The translations under genes were made by a program, and so were the position numbers. 64,000 bases of DNA. Origin: Cyanoderma ruficeps. Lineage: Eukaryota; Chordata; Aves; Passeriformes; Timaliidae. Under the pieces are notes generated by a model. It was not told the DNA's origin and did no database searches. It worked only from the letters and a program-made list of their open reading frames with translations. The DNA lies in the NCBI GenBank assembly GCA_008694505.1, contig VZDJ01007753.1, positions 22,263,800 to 22,327,799 of the forward strand, read 5' to 3'. Shown in pieces: positions 26,763 through 41,754 of this stretch (position 1 is its first letter; the number at the start of each line of letters is the position of its first letter).

Positions 26763-29700
26763 CTTTTAAAACAAAATTTAGAATTTTAGTCTGAAACACA
26801 AGATCATCAGGTTGAATTTAATACAAAGCTTTGACAATGACAGTCAATCCCAGAGTACACAAATACATTATTAGTGCCTATGATACTTTTAGAATTTTGT
26901 GTTGAAAGATTTCTTGTGAACTTTTCAATTACTAGACTTCTAGTCATCCCTAAAGAACAAAATGATGTACCTCTGAAACCAAGCCTTGCAAAGCAGATGT
27001 AACAAAGGAGTAAAGATTCTATTAAGAACCATTGACACAAGGAGGTAAAATTTCAGCCAGATGCAATTAGTGGCTAGGTACTCACTGTCTCTAGAAAAGC
27101 AATTATTTCACCTAGAGAATGCTATTACAATTATTCCTTTCCATACTATTTATTGTTCTAGCTCAGGCACCCTGCCCAGGCTGCTGTGCAAGTAATCATG
27201 TGTGGTTTATTGTGTTAATATTTTATTCTGGAAATGGGGAAAAAAAGTTATTTTTCATGTGGAGACTGTATTTTGTCTTACTCCCATAATCAAATGAAGT
27301 ACTACTACTAACAGTAGTATTGTTCCTAAACTTTAAATAAAGGGTAATTGAACTCGGACTTTGGAAAGTACCACCTCAAAGCATGAAAAGAGAATTGACT
27401 ACTGAAAAAAAATCTCGATTTTTCCTCTTCTGCAAAGACTAACACATATAAAATAGCCAGATTGCAGTATATACAGATCAAAGGAGTCAATTAATTGAAT
27501 TTAAAGAGACTGGCTCTGTTTTCACAACACATACTCACTCCGAGCTTTGTAATAGGAATGGCCTAAATTCCTGTTAACAACTGAAACAGGAATTCATATA
27601 TTCACTATCCCAATACTTCCTTTTTTCACCTCCTTCTTCTCATCTTTCTCCAGATTTGTCCTGATTTAATTTTATTTACACAAAATAGTTTCATATGTTT
27701 TCTTATTTAAGAATGCTGATCTGTAAGTATTTTCACAAGTTTTTTTTCTCTTCCATTTTATTCAAAGCATGAGCTTTTCAGAACGTCACATCCAGCTGAA
27801 GCTAATCATAAAATTAGAAGGCATTTTTTTCCCTCTTAAAAAGTAGCAATTTCACCCCTGACTCTATGTATTTTGAAAGAGAAATTTAAGAACTGATGAT
27901 CTAAACTACATAAAGGATATACACCTATTTAAAAGCTGCAAATAATTCTAAAAACTGAAAAATTAATTAGTCCACATGACAGAGCCCACAAGTACTTGGA
28001 AGTTCTAAAAATATTTTCTTTACTAGAGAAACAAGCTAATAGGGTTTCCTAGTAAACTTACAGAGTTGGTACTATCAAGATGTGTGTTTCATGTTGAGTT
28101 AAAAAATTCTATCAAAGCCCAAAGAGAACTGAGAAACCACATTAATATGAGTGTGCTAGTAAGACCAAAGTGCCACAGATCTTTTGCTAAGGCAACAATG
28201 AAAACCCATTACTAACTCTCTTTGAGACTACGCCTGATATACTCATACTGATATACTTCATACAGATTTTGATGAAGTCAATGGAATTTGTATTGTCCTG
28301 TAACATCATATACTAACTACTGAACTGGAAAGGATCAGAATTCAGAGAAGTGCACTTTGGTATCAGAAGAATTGATTCCATATGCAGAAAGGGAGCTTCA
28401 TAAAGTCTGTAAGTCCTAAGCTTTGAGCAGTTTATGTTTTGAATGCAGAAAACAAAGTAGATCAAGTAACAGCTGTTATGTAATGTTGTACTGCCTTCAT
28501 TACCTTCCCTAAATTTTTTTTTAAGGTTTCATGAGTTTCCAAAATCAGGTTTATATCATTAATTCTCAAAGTAAGTGTTTTCTTAGCTGTTTTCTGTTTC
28601 AATTCTGAAACACTGCAGAGTGTTTCTCACTCTATCTTCAGGCCTAAGAGTCAAACAATATCATCATTTAGATCAAAAACATTCGAATAAAAAAACCAAA
28701 ATTCCCAGAACCCTGTCAAATGGCAGCACTAGTGTTTCCCCATCAAATATATAATATAGTGTTCTAATACTACCACTGTCAGGATGGGGAAAAGAACAAA
28801 ACCGGTTACTTGTAATGCAGGATGGTAAACACAAAAACTTGTTATCTGCAGACCAAGCCTCTAATAGTGAGATGATGATTACCTTCCAAACCTGGCTACA
28901 GTCAGTATGGTTTTGGTAGAATATTTCTCTTGCTATTCTTGCACCTTCCATGCCCAACATAACTTCCAGACATAAATTTAACCAGCAGGTTGCATTTCAG
29001 GATCACATCACAGCTAAAGTTTGGATATGCCACAGAAGAAAGAGTTGCTCCAAAATAAGAAACAACTAGAACATTAAATTATTTCTTTAACAAAGAGATA
29101 CAGTCTAAATATTTTTGTCTGACTTTTCCACCACCAAATTTTTATGGCTTCAATTAAACAAAGTTAGTATCACTTGTATTGCAAGCAGAAGGGTATACAA
29201 ACCTCCTCCAGACCCGACTAAAAGTCTAGGTTTCACGGGCACAGGGCTTCTGAAGGGCTTCAGTCTGAGAATGGGTTTCCTGCTGCTGGGTATTTGGGTT
29301 TTGTTTTAGAATTGCAATTGCAGGTCTTACAGATTGTTTTCCAGAACTCATCTACAGCTGTTAAAGGAAGTACCCAAGGACTTTGAGCTTAGCCTCTTTA
29401 AGTCTTACTTAGAAGAATCCTACTTAGAAACTCTAGCTTAAGCACAACTTCAGTGAGCACACACCTTACTCCTTCAGTGGATTTCTACAGGTCTTGTGAC
29501 ATGCAGATAGGCACTGCATTTATGGGTAGAATCTTGAAATATGAACTTGAGAAAATCGCAAGAGGGCTTTAAAAGGTAACTCTCTACTGATGCACTCCAC
29601 TTAGAATACAAGTCCCAGATTCTCTGGGAATTAACTCATTATGAGCATGTGGTGTACGTTATCAAACCAACTGTGGTGAAAATTTCATTGATGGTAAAGG

Positions 29701-32700
29701 TACAAACATATTTTGAGCCAGAATTGTAATGAATCTCTCAAAACCACATTTGAACTCTTCCTTTTTCATGGTGCACAAGCCAGTAACATATGGGACGACA
29801 GGTAAGATCCACTTCTCTTGGTATGTCTCATGAAAGTTGAAACTAATGCCAGGGCCTGTACCCTGACAACTTATTCTATGTATTTCATAACTAGGTAATT
29901 ACCAACATAGCTAAGTGGATCTTTATTCTTCTCACCCTTCTTTCTTAGTCATTATAGTCAACATGATCATTTTTACCTGTTAAAAACATCTATAGCCTTT
30001 TCATCAGTCTTCATTTGGAGTTCTCTCTCCATATCTGAAATGTTTAAATCAGGCTAATTCTTTCTTCAGGGTACCATTATATTATTTGCTGCTTTCTCAT
30101 TTCATCTACACAGATGAGATCCCTTAAAAGTGTTAATTTCTTCTATATATAGAAGCAAAGAACCTTTTCATGAACTTGATCAGTACAGTCTGCTCTGTTT
30201 ATCTCCATCCAAAACAACTCTGCAAAACAATCGTGCGACTATTTAAGTATGTAATTTCTTTCTTTGTATCTGGATAGTAGAAAACCGTTGCAGAGGAAGA
30301 CCTATATGCCTTTCACGTTTCCATCATCTCTCTCCATTCACTAGCAAGCTGTCAAATTCCACATTGAATTGGCAAACCACCTTTATTCTTTATCCCCAAT
30401 TGCCTCTCAAGGTTAGAAATAATTCTCAAAAAGCATTAACAAAAGCAATCTGTTATTTTCCTCTAAATATCTCAGCTGTCAAAACATGAAAAATTTAGCA
30501 GGCTTCTGATGTACTGAGATCAGTGAATATTTTGCTGACCAATATTATCTTACTGCCTCTTTGCACTGCACCGTAAACATTTGTTGACTCGCGTATTATA
30601 CTTGAACGTTAAACTCTGTAAAACAAAGTATCTCTAGCTCTGTTCTACAGCAATTTCTAGCACATTTTGCTAGGATTTCTAGGTGTAGTTTCAATACACA
30701 TAAATAAACACTAAAAAAGATGATGTGTAATAGAGGAGGGAAATAGCTCATTCCTAAGCCACTTCCTAAATAAACAAAACATCTTGAAACATGAAATATA
30801 AAAACCAGGTTGAGAATTTACTCTTAATCCATACTGCTTAGAGGAATGACATACTTTAAAAACACATATATAATAAAAATGAAACAATGTAATTTAATGA
30901 CATAAAATATCAAATTAACTGTTCCAAATTGTGTTTTTCATTCTGGATAGTAACTAGTCTGCTTCAAAAGAACAAAAATATAATGAAACAGAAATCCCAA
31001 AACCATCTTCAACATATCTTGTCCACATCTCTTTTGTGCAAGACAAGTGAAGATTTTTTTGAAAAGTCTTTCACATCTTGAAACTATTTATATTTCACCT
31101 CATGTAACACGACGTTATCATTAAAAGCTATAATATTACTCTTCTTGTTTTTTGAAAACGTTGAGAGTCAATAACACAATCACAGTGAGTTCCAGTTTTA
31201 TGATGTATCATGTAAAACTACATTAGAAGTGCTGTATTTCAAAAGCCATTGCTAGATAACAGCACAAAACAGAATTTTTAAAAAACCACATAATAAATAC
31301 TTTTTTCATATTATTTCTATTTCCTTCTCTACAGACTTGCCCTTTAAGAAACTGGATTACTTAGGAGTGAGACAATATTTGAAGGTGGGGTTTCTTTGCT
31401 CCAGAAGAGCACTAAAACCTCAGTTAAACTACTCCTTCTACCATTAACCATTGGGGGGGAAAAAGTGTGAGATGTGAAAATTATAAATGTGTGAGGACAA
31501 TTTTGCATTTGATTTTAAGCCAAAACAATGCTTGCCTGTTTTTAACATATAAGTTAGTAGAGTTATCCATCGCTATACATGTATAACGTGTTTGTACTTG
31601 GAAACAATTACGTTGAAAGCCTGAAATTTGATCTTTGTATGGTGTGATTTTGTCTTAGGTAAAATCACAGGTAAACGCCTAGGTTAAAAGACAGGTATAC
31701 CTGCAAAAGGCAGAAGGATTGTTGCCTTAATTTTTCTTCCATCACAATGGCAGATATGACATTAACTTATCTCACAAAATGATTATTAGTTAGTTAGGTT
31801 AAATCTTATGAAAACTTGCATAATGAATACTGGATCATATTAAGTTTCAGCAGATAGAGATTTCCTTATAATCGTAACACAAAGCAGGGAAACAGTAAAG
31901 TTGATTCCTGTTCCAATTTCTTCTCAAACTTTACGAACACTGAAGAATTCCTTTCCTTTACCAATTTTAGGACATGAAACAGCAATTCAAATCTTTAGCT
32001 CCCACTACAGTTTTCCTTCAAGTTTTCAGTTTGTCATCAGATTTTACATTCTAGTTGGATAAAGCAATTATGTGGCATTAATATTCAGGAATTATATACT
32101 GATAGTCTAAAACAAAGGCTACCTCCTTTGAACGTTCAACTTGGTATTCACATCCAGTGGAAAATATCAGCAACTAAATAGTGAAGCTTTAAATTGTACA
32201 GCATATCATATTTTTTTCATTCTCATACAAACAACATATAATAAGATTTACAGAGTCAGTGTTCAGAACTATGGTTTGAAAGAAAAAATACACACCATAC
32301 ATAAAAGAAATGCGAGAAGTGTTTATATATTGTCTTTTATTCCAAGGTATATTTACGACATATACTTTTGTTATAAGTTTTTCTGATAGGGAAATACAGA
32401 ACAGCACTTCTAGAAAAGAGTAGATGGAAATGGCATAAACATTTTAAAATATAAGAAAATTTGCAATCCTCACATGTGCATTTCATGTAGAAACATTTAC
32501 AGACCTTATCAAAATATACATGCAATAGCTGCCTTTATGTTCTGCTTACCTATTTTCAGGTTTCTAATCAGTACCACACTAAATTATGCCCACATTTCTT
32601 GAATCACAAACATTCTGGAATCACTGAAATTCACTGTAAAAAACCTCAATGTAACTACTTTCATATTTTTAAACTGTTAAAAGTTGCATTTTTAAAAGGC

Positions 32701-35085
32701 AAGGATAATTATTGATCTACTGTGATGAGTAACTGAGATTATTCCTTTTACTTTTTGCTTCTTCTGATCTTCATTCCTAAGTGATACAAAACAAAACGGA
32801 CAAAAAAAGGCCAGCATTTCTAGAAAATGTCTCAATCTGGTCAATTTAAGCCTCTATGGCTTTGGTCCACATAAGCGTTATTAGTTTCCTGGGCTCCATA
32901 GTGGGATAAACTATTTCATGCATGAAGGGATCAGCATTCCTTCGTCTTCATTGCTATTGTGCCCATTACAAAGCTCTCTGAACACCTCCTATGGATATCA
33001 CATGGTATCTTAATCATTCCTCAATTAACCACTTTATACTTATATTTTGGTTCTGCAACTTGTATATACATTACTTGAGGATGATCCTGAAGCCATTACT
33101 GAGTACGCTGAGATTATAGTAACTTTCCTACTGCAAACAAATTCTTACACTGAAAGTGTTCAGACAGCAGTTTCCAGTGAGGAACTGTAACAGCTTAATA
33201 GAACAGGCAATCCCTCCATAGTGCCATGACAGATGTTGGTGCCCTGTGTATTGTGACCACCCTGTAACTTTGTAGAAACAAAACCCACTTTCCTATGTGC
33301 TTTGATAAGCAATGTGGTAGCTGATATTTTTCACATAGGAACCATCAGAAATCTCTGCTAGTATCAGCTAAACCTTTAATATCCAAAAGCTATTTATTTC
33401 AAGTCTGGGTTTGCTAGTCTACTATGTAACAGTCTTCTGAATGTAATATAGGTGGACTCAAAGAGGAAAGTAAACAAACAATTTTTGCTTTAATTTATTA
33501 TTTTAACTACACTGCTAACTCAGCCTACCTTTCTCTTCAAGCAGTAGTCACCTGTAGCTATCTAGTCAGCTTCTGCCTCATTTTTTGAACATGATGGACA
33601 TTAAATGGCAAGGGGAATACCAAAGGAACACAGACTGACATCATGCTGATTTCTCTCAATTGCAGAGGAAAATACAAGTAACAGGTGAAGATGCTTGCAG
33701 GGGGAAATGGTGTGACCAAATTCTCTCACAATGCATTTTCAGTTAAATTATATACCTGATACTATATTAACTCATGCAATCTAAAATTCTGCTGGGAGAG
33801 AGAAATAATTAAGTATATTTAGCTTTTAAAAAGATTCCCCTTAACTCCATTCAATCAGTTTTCAATCTTCCAGGAATATCTAAATTCCAAAATTTACATA
33901 CTGTATGGTTTGATAAACAGCATCCACTGCTGGATACAGGCAGAACCAGGAATCTATGTGAAGTCTGCTATGCATTCTACCAGGACAAGCGTGTAGACCA
34001 GTTTTTGTCTTTCACAACATCTGAATGCCTAGCAGGATTCCTGTATGTAATATATTCCTATATAGATAATGAATGTAAACTGACATACAAAAGGTTTGTT
34101 TTCCTTAGCTACCTTCTATGGACCACTTAGTTATAGTCCAAGTGCAGAAGAAAAACACAAGCCCAGATAACAGAAAATAGCATAGTGTATCTACAACAGC
34201 AAAGCATTTATGTAATAAGCATATAGTCAACAAACTAAAGATGAAAACCTATTAAATGTTTTAGCCAAGCGGAATCACCAGAAGGCAAAATGTGGGATGT
34301 ACTGAGACTTGACTAGTGCACTGCAAAGTATTTAGGAAAAGCAAAAAAAAGGGCTGCCCAGTATCTGCTAGTTATATTTGTGAAGGAAGTCTGAAAAGCC
34401 ACAGAAAGCATAACCAAGGATGGAAGATGTATGTACCTCATCAAATAAAGAATGGTACTTTCCTAATAATGGAAAGTGGACTTTGACAAAGAGATGAACA
34501 TACGAGTGGCTCATACAAGGAACAGAGAGGAAGGACTTCAGAAGAAAGAGATTGCTTTTACAGCCCTTAAATTAAGTGCTCCAAAAACCCCCATATTCAT
34601 AAGTGAAAAAGATTACAATCTACAAGCAGCAAAAAGTATGAAGAGAATTATTATACATCACCATAAAATTCGTCATGCAAATAACAGATTACAAGACAGA
34701 AATCTTAATTTTGAATTGGTATGGTTTTGAACTAGAAAGAAATACAAATTTAGGATCGCAATACAGTTTAAGTAAGGTGCAGTCTATGTTCAGAGATCAG
34801 ATGTTTGTAAGAACAGGGAAGCCACAAGAATTTATACCATTTGTGATGGTTTATATCAATAACACCCGCTGAGTGATTCTGTGACACAGTAATACTGTGG
34901 ATGGCAGCTCTGGCAAAATGAAAACACTACGGGCAGCTTGCAGGAGTGGAATAATTATCAAAAACTTTTAGTAGTTACGACCTGCAAATTGCCTAGGTTG
35001 TAAAAAGGGTTTGTTTAAAGTCCCACGAAATACTATAGAGAAAGAAAAGCCAAAATCATAATAGGTGACTACAGCTCTAAAGATT

Positions 35086-35158
35086 ATTATTTTTTATATT
35101 TATTACTATTATTTATATTTTTATCATTATTATCATCATCAGCATCATCATTATTATT
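35086..35158. repeat. ATT/ATC trinucleotide-rich microsatellite
   Basis: Interrupted TTA/ATT units grading into ATC units (TTATCATCATCAGCATCATC) and back to TTATTATT. A low-complexity tract that is likely to vary in length. Confidence 0.9.
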
Positions 35159-36146
35159 GGTAAATACAAACATGTAAGTTATTTTTTTCCTCTGGTTTGC
35201 CTTAATCAAGAGCTAAAAATTCATTTATAACACAGTACACAAATGCCATGTTTATATCGATATCATATGCAGCTTGCATGAAAAAGTATACATTAAAATG
35301 AAGAACAGCAATTCACATAATAGTTAAAGACAACCAATAACAAAACCACAAAATTCCAGTTGTCAAACATAATTTACTATGTATATTTCTTGTCTTTCTC
35401 TGTTAAAACAGTAATTATTAAAACTAAAGTGATACGAGTGAATGTTTATGACTTCTTATTAAAACCCCTGACTTTAAGCAGTGTTCATTTAAGCTTTAGG
35501 TTAAAGAAAATCATGTAGAGATTTCTGTGCGATGGCCTAGTGACTTTATATCCTCTTGTCAAACCTCAGCAATTTTATTTGTAGTGATACATGCCGGAGA
35601 AGGTTGGAGGTTAAAGTTGATAGTAGGGCCAACAGGAAAGCCAACCAACTTCTTTCAAAAGATTACAACCTTTAACATATTAGGATCTGTCGGCTAACTT
35701 TGTAAGTCTACATTTGTGTACTCTTCTGTGAATTGATCCCCAAACTCCAGACCAACAGGGCTTATAAATACCTCTCTCTTACTACTTTCCTTATGCCATT
35801 CTTTCATAATGTTCCTACTGTTTAAGTTATTATTTTAGCTTTTGGTACTGTATTGATGTTTAGTGCTTATTGTTAGATTTCAGAGGAACATTTATAGGTA
35901 GATAAAATACCTTCCTAATTTTCTTCAGCATAGTTTTCTCTTTCATCCTTAAAACTTAAGAAAGGTTTTGTTAATCTAGTTAAACTAACATTAAGTGTAA
36001 AAGCACCAGTCTACTGGAATAAAGCTCTCTAGATATCCCTTTCTCCCACTTATTTCAACACTGATTACTCTGTGACTTCAAAAAAAAAAAGTTATACAGA
36101 TAAAAATAATGATAAATAAAATAACACGGAAACAAAAAGGGTATAA

Positions 36147-36595
36147 AACACCTTTAGAGGCTGTCTAGTCCTGCTAGACAGGGTGAACTACAGCCGGTTG
36201 CTCAGGGCTTTGTCCAGCTGGGTTTTGAATAGCTCCAGGGATGGAGACTACACAACCTCTCTGAAGAGACTGCTCCAGTCTCACACAATGAAAAAAGATT
36301 TTTCTAACATTTCAGTAAATATTCCTGTATCTCAATCTATGTCCATTACCTCCCATCCCCTCACTGTGCACCACTGAGAAAATCCCAGCTTCTGTATCTT
36401 CACTTCTTCCCTTCAGATATTTATGGGCCGTAGTAAGATCCATCCTGATCCTGCTCTTCTCCATGCTAAACAGCTGGAGATCTATCAACCTCTCTCCACA
36501 TGAAAGATACTCCAATCCCTTCTTCACCTTCAAGGCCCCTCTTTGGATTTGCAAGAATTTATTCTCAGTACAATCATCCATCTTATGCTCTATCT
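36147..36595 (-). mobile_element. CR1 LINE 3' fragment, old copy
   Basis: Blocks such as TTTTGAATAGCTCCAGGGAT and TTCTCCATGCTAAACAGCTG fit CR1. The minus-strand frame 36312-36581 reads KKGLEYLSCGERLIDLQLFS and MEKSRIRMDLTTAHKYLKG, matching the conserved end of CR1 ORF2. Divergence from the consensus is clearly higher than in the copies at 6.4 and 10.3 kb. It is the only CR1 recognised between about 22 and 55 kb. Confidence 0.92.
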
Positions 36596-39500
36596 AGTCA
36601 CTTAATTCAAAGGACCAAATCATTACAGGATTAAAACTAGTACTGATAGCAGCTTTATTCTTACTTGCACTGAGGACAGCACAAGTTTTTCCACTGACTT
36701 CAAAAAGAATTAGATCTCTGCTGGTTAGAATAATTCTGTGTACAAAAAGATGTGTATTTACTGTAGATGCCCATGATGGCCACATGATGCAGAAATGTGA
36801 TGATAATTTTTTCCAGTTATATACATTTGGTAGCATTTAGACAAAAAACAACTTAGTAAACAACTTTTCTCCAAAAGTATCTGAAACATTTAACTTGCAG
36901 GTATACTGAAACCAGTCCACAGTGACACATCACTGCAATCCTACAACTCTGCATTTTAAAAATGAACAACTACTGAAGAAACTCTGCACATAGTACTAAT
37001 GCTGCTGCATGAGACCAATATAACAAAAAATATATTATGCTTAATTTTTTTAATTTATAAAAATATCAAATTTGAAATTTTTAAGCATCGGACTTGACTT
37101 CCAAGCTTCTCCCACTTCTCTCTGCTCCTTCTTTGAAACCCTGGAGAAGAACATTTGTTGAAGCAAAGATTCTCCATTCCACATTTCACAGCATTTAGCT
37201 ATTGCTACAATTTTAATTATGCAAAACTCAGTGGGCTCTAATAAAATCTGACTAATCTGACTAATCCTCTAAAACAAACATCGTGAGGTACTGAAAGCAA
37301 TGTTGTACACAAATTCCCTCATGTCACAGAAAAGACTCATGCAGCACAGTGTACTTCTTTGTAGGTAAAACAACATCCCATGATGTTAACAAATTTTGTC
37401 TTCTCTGCACCTAACGACAGTCTTCATATTTTTCATTCTTTAAAAAAAGTCAACTTTTCTAGTTTCAGTTCAGACACACGTATCATAGCAAAACAAGGGG
37501 GAGAATACTACAGATGAGATACAAGAAATATATCAACAGCAAGGCACAATTTTGAACTATTGTTAGTTCAAATATGAACTATATGCATATTGATACGCAC
37601 AGAAAGGACTATAAGATTACATTATATTTATATTTATATTTCATATTTTAGTTACATTTATGCTATTCAGACATATACATATATATGTACTCTGAGGTAA
37701 GATCCACTTTATAGTGCAGACATTTTCCTGAGATTTACACATGAAGGAGATTCTCCCACCATGCCAACTCCACAGACACAGGCTAAATTTGAGGCCTATT
37801 CAACCCGACGAGAGAGCAGAGGCTCTTATTGGTCTTGTTGTGATTAAATTTAAAAATAATCTACAAGCAAGGGCATTAATTTTCAGAGGTCCACATGATG
37901 ATTATACAGAGAAGGAGCAGAAAAACACAGGACACAAAAGACACGGAGCTTCTACAAATGGGGAATGTCTTCTTCATAGCAGTGAGAACACAGACCATTC
38001 TCTCTGAACTTGTACCCCTGGACATTTTGCAGAGAAGAGTGGTAGTTTGATGTGATTTGTGTTTTTCTTAGAATCTATCCTTTGTCTCCTTAACACAAGC
38101 CAAAAAAGATCTGAAACTTTATGTTGTTTTTATAATACTTTATGCCAAAGCACAGACAGTATTTTTGGAATCTTTTTCTCTTCCTTGACATCCTATAAAT
38201 GGTGCTAAGAAAATTAAAGTTATGAGAAGGTCTGTGCTTAGGTTTACAAGAAAAGGTTTTGCTACAAGAAAATAAAGTTTTCATAAGAGAGCATGTTTTT
38301 ATGTCTCTGTCTGTAGTATCATTTACCCTGAGTTTTAAGAAAACCAGTTTAACCTTGCAATATTTTTATGCAATATAAGGCTTTTACAGGTGGTGAGTTT
38401 TAAATATAGAAGCAACAAGTAATTTGTTTGCAAGTACAAATGAGATCAACAATGGAACAGGTTGAAAGCTACATTTACAGCTGTTATAGCTTATCCTGTC
38501 CACTGTCTGGAGGCACATGCCTGAAAATCAGTTACCAAGAATCATGAACAATATAAATGAAGACCATTACTCTATCTTGGCCATTTTACTACTTGAGTCA
38601 TGAAACCCTCAGCTTGTATTGAGGCTAGATGTGCTAACTATTGGGCAAACACGTAAGGAGCTCGAGTTTCCCTTACAAGAAGACTAAGCTTTCAGTCCCT
38701 TGATCATGCACAGTCCTCTCCTGAATGTTGCATTTTGATGTAGTGAAATGATATAGCAAGTTTAATGGTTTTATTAAAGTGCTAGCACTAAGGAGAGGCC
38801 TTTAAATACAGGAAATGTGATTTTTAACAGAAGAAAAAAACACTACTGTGTGATAGTAAGTTTCCCTCAGTAAGAGGTTAATGTGTCTACCAAAGTTTAC
38901 AGAAGTTGCTACAGAAAAACAGTCATCTCTGTATGAGTTATGGCAGCAAAGTCATAAAACCCCAACAACATAAAACTTTGGTAAGCAGACAACATTATCA
39001 CTAATAAAAAGGCAAAGGAAGCGGACTCCACATTTGACCTGAGATTCTACTGAATTTTCCACTTGGACTCAAATTTTCAAGCCCAACAGAAGTGAGCAAA
39101 ACTAATGATTCCACAGGAGTCCATCAGTTTCAGATTAGAGAATGCAGTATATTTATTCAGATAGTAGAGCATATTCTACAGAAACATTATCACACTAAAG
39201 AGTCCTACCACACCAGGAGGGATGAGTGGAAACAAATAGACACAACCACCTGAAAACAGAAAGGACTTTGATAACAGGATGATGTGAGGCACATCTTTGT
39301 CAAAAATATGCCAAACACATAAGGATGTGGCTGTTGTAGCTTGGGTCCTGAATCCTCAAGCTTCAGGAAACCCAGCAATGAAGAAAACAGAGAGGCATTT
39401 TTGTACAGAATAGTGCCAGACAGTTGTACGTTTTTAGCTATCTTTCTCACATGCCCAATGTATTTTACAGAGGCTGTGCTAATAATTTGTGTTCTAGTTC

Positions 39501-41710
39501 AAGGTATGTGAGCAAGCAGAAAACAAACCCTTACTTTTCTTAAAAGAAAAATCATCAACTCCAAGAACAGGGATGTTTTCCATTTTTATGATCAGTCAGT
39601 GACAAAGTGAACACTGATATGAATTAACAATCCAAACTAACTTTACTGGAGGATATAACAAGACCCTAAATATTGAAGTCACATTTTCATTATGAACAAG
39701 TTTTATAATGTACTTCGGCCAGTAACTGTAACTAAAATACTGAAAAAATTGATAAAAATTTTGTTGACAATGCACTTTGGTGAAGTTGATTTATCTGTAA
39801 AACACCTTGCTACACAAAGACAACTCCATACAGATTTGTTTGGTACTTGGCTACAACAAACAAACTGGTTAAAACCTATTAAAGTGTATACACCACAGCG
39901 AGAGAAAAAACTTACAAAAATTTCCGCAGGAAAGCACAAGGCTTTAGCACAGCAAAAGTACAAAAACTTAAAAAAGACAGCAGTCAATGTTGTTTATAAA
40001 CCACTGATCACATGTAAGTTAAGTTGCTCTTAGTTTACCAGAAGCAATAAAACTTGATAATGCAGAATAAGTGCTTGAATAAACTTTTCAACACACCACA
40101 CAGCCAAAAACATTACTAGAAAATGTGATTTTTGATTCTGTGAGAAGAAAAAAAAAGCAGAAATCAAAAATATACTTCAAAATGTATTTCCACAGTATAT
40201 AAGACAGGCAACTATGATCAATGGGAACCTACAGACCCTGAAATAGGCAACTGAACTTCTGCCGGTATAGGAATTGTATTGTTCTGAGGGTAATTGTGAG
40301 AACATAATTTTATATTAAGAAGCTAAGTGTTCACCTTGTATTTTTTTTAAAAACCACCCACGTTAAAAGCCAAAACTAAAAGAACCCAAAACAGGTAAAA
40401 TCACACAGTTCAGAATACACAAAATATCTCTACCGTGCTATTCATAGTCTGTGTTTCAAAAGCTGAAGGGCATACATTTACACACACAAAATAAAGCTAT
40501 CACTGCTTTGTGGTCTGCGGAGTATTTTCAGTTATTTTTCCTTATCCTTGGAAACATACATTACTCTTAATACAGTAGCATTCTGAAATTTTACAACATT
40601 TTGGATTTCTTTGAAATGAAAAGTCCATTTTATTGTTTTTTAATTAAATCTATTTCCCTGAAAGGTCTTTAAAGGCTCTACAAACTACCTTGCATTTTAT
40701 TATTGCTGACAGTTATCTAAACCACGCTTGAATGCCCTCTTTATCCTTTAGTGAGCAATTGAAAGATCATATGCTAAAAAGACTTGTGCTTTCTCTTCTT
40801 CTAGCCCTATAATTAAGGCATTTTAATACATTTCTTCATAGTCATTAAGAGAGCACAATGTTAAAAATTAATGAAATGAGACAATTTTGAGTTTAACAAC
40901 CGTAAATACACACAACATAAATTTGTCTCAATTGTAGATATGAAAAAAAGCCTTCTTGAAATCACATGATGAGATTACTGAATTGTCAAGATTTTGCCTT
41001 TGCTGTCTAAGGGTATTTAAATGATGTATGGTAGCCTGACAATACTCCAGTGTTGTTACATACCATACAAGGGAGGTAAACATTTCTGTCAAACATTCAA
41101 ATTCCATTGGGTTTTTGTTTACCTTATATAGATGTCTATAAAAAAAGTGGTATTGCTGGATGATGCTGAAATGAGGGAAGAAAAAGGAAAGAGGAAGCAA
41201 GACAAAGGCATAGGAAGGGAAAAATGATCATAAGTCAATTGCAAAAAACCTGACATATAATGAAAAATACCACTACAATAACACCCACTTACAGCAGTAT
41301 GTTAATAATGTTTATAACAGAATAAATAGGATTGTCTTAATTTGGATTTTTTTCCTAAGAAACAGCGATCACCACACACATACATCACATATAATGTATC
41401 ATGTATTTTGCAAAAATATTACTGTATTTTTGCAATGCAGTAATAAGTGGGTTTCTTTTGTTACATGGTGAAAGGAATTCAGTGCTTCTAAGTACATCAT
41501 CATCATCACTTCTACATACACCAATTAAATACAGGGTGCAACTCTACTATAGACACATTAGTACTGAGTATTTCCAAAAGACATTAGAAATGAGAAAATT
41601 ATACAGCTTATCTTTTAAAACTAAGTTAAGTTTTTCAAGGCTCAAGTTTTTTGTGCTTTCTCATCTTAATTTACAAAGATGCAGTGCAACACAGAGCAAG
41701 GAGGTAAGGG

Positions 41711-41754
41711 AGATTTTTTTTTTTCTTTTAAGAAAGACAAAATAAAAAAAAAAA
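41711..41754. repeat. Paired T-run and A-run
   Basis: Eleven T at 41714-41724 and eleven A at 41744-41754 form an inverted repeat around a short A-rich loop. Probably low-complexity drift. Confidence 0.7.

Larger units (their letters stand above)
21996..36146. other. CR1-free gene-free DNA holding the main candidate regulatory block
   Basis: About 14 kb with no recognised TE and no exon. It includes the candidate elements at 23080-25830, the 13-bp tandem repeat and the ATT/ATC microsatellite. The rest is AT-rich and unassigned. Confidence 0.7.

Noticed and set aside
34675..34872. Plus-strand frame containing NWYGFELERN, superficially like CDIN1 WYGF
   Set aside because: Wrong strand for the gene, four-residue match only, and the rest of the frame is unrelated.
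39692..40033. Plus-strand open frame of 113 codons
   Set aside because: AT-rich composition, lysine-rich chance-like peptide, an equally long frame on the opposite strand, and no similarity recognised.
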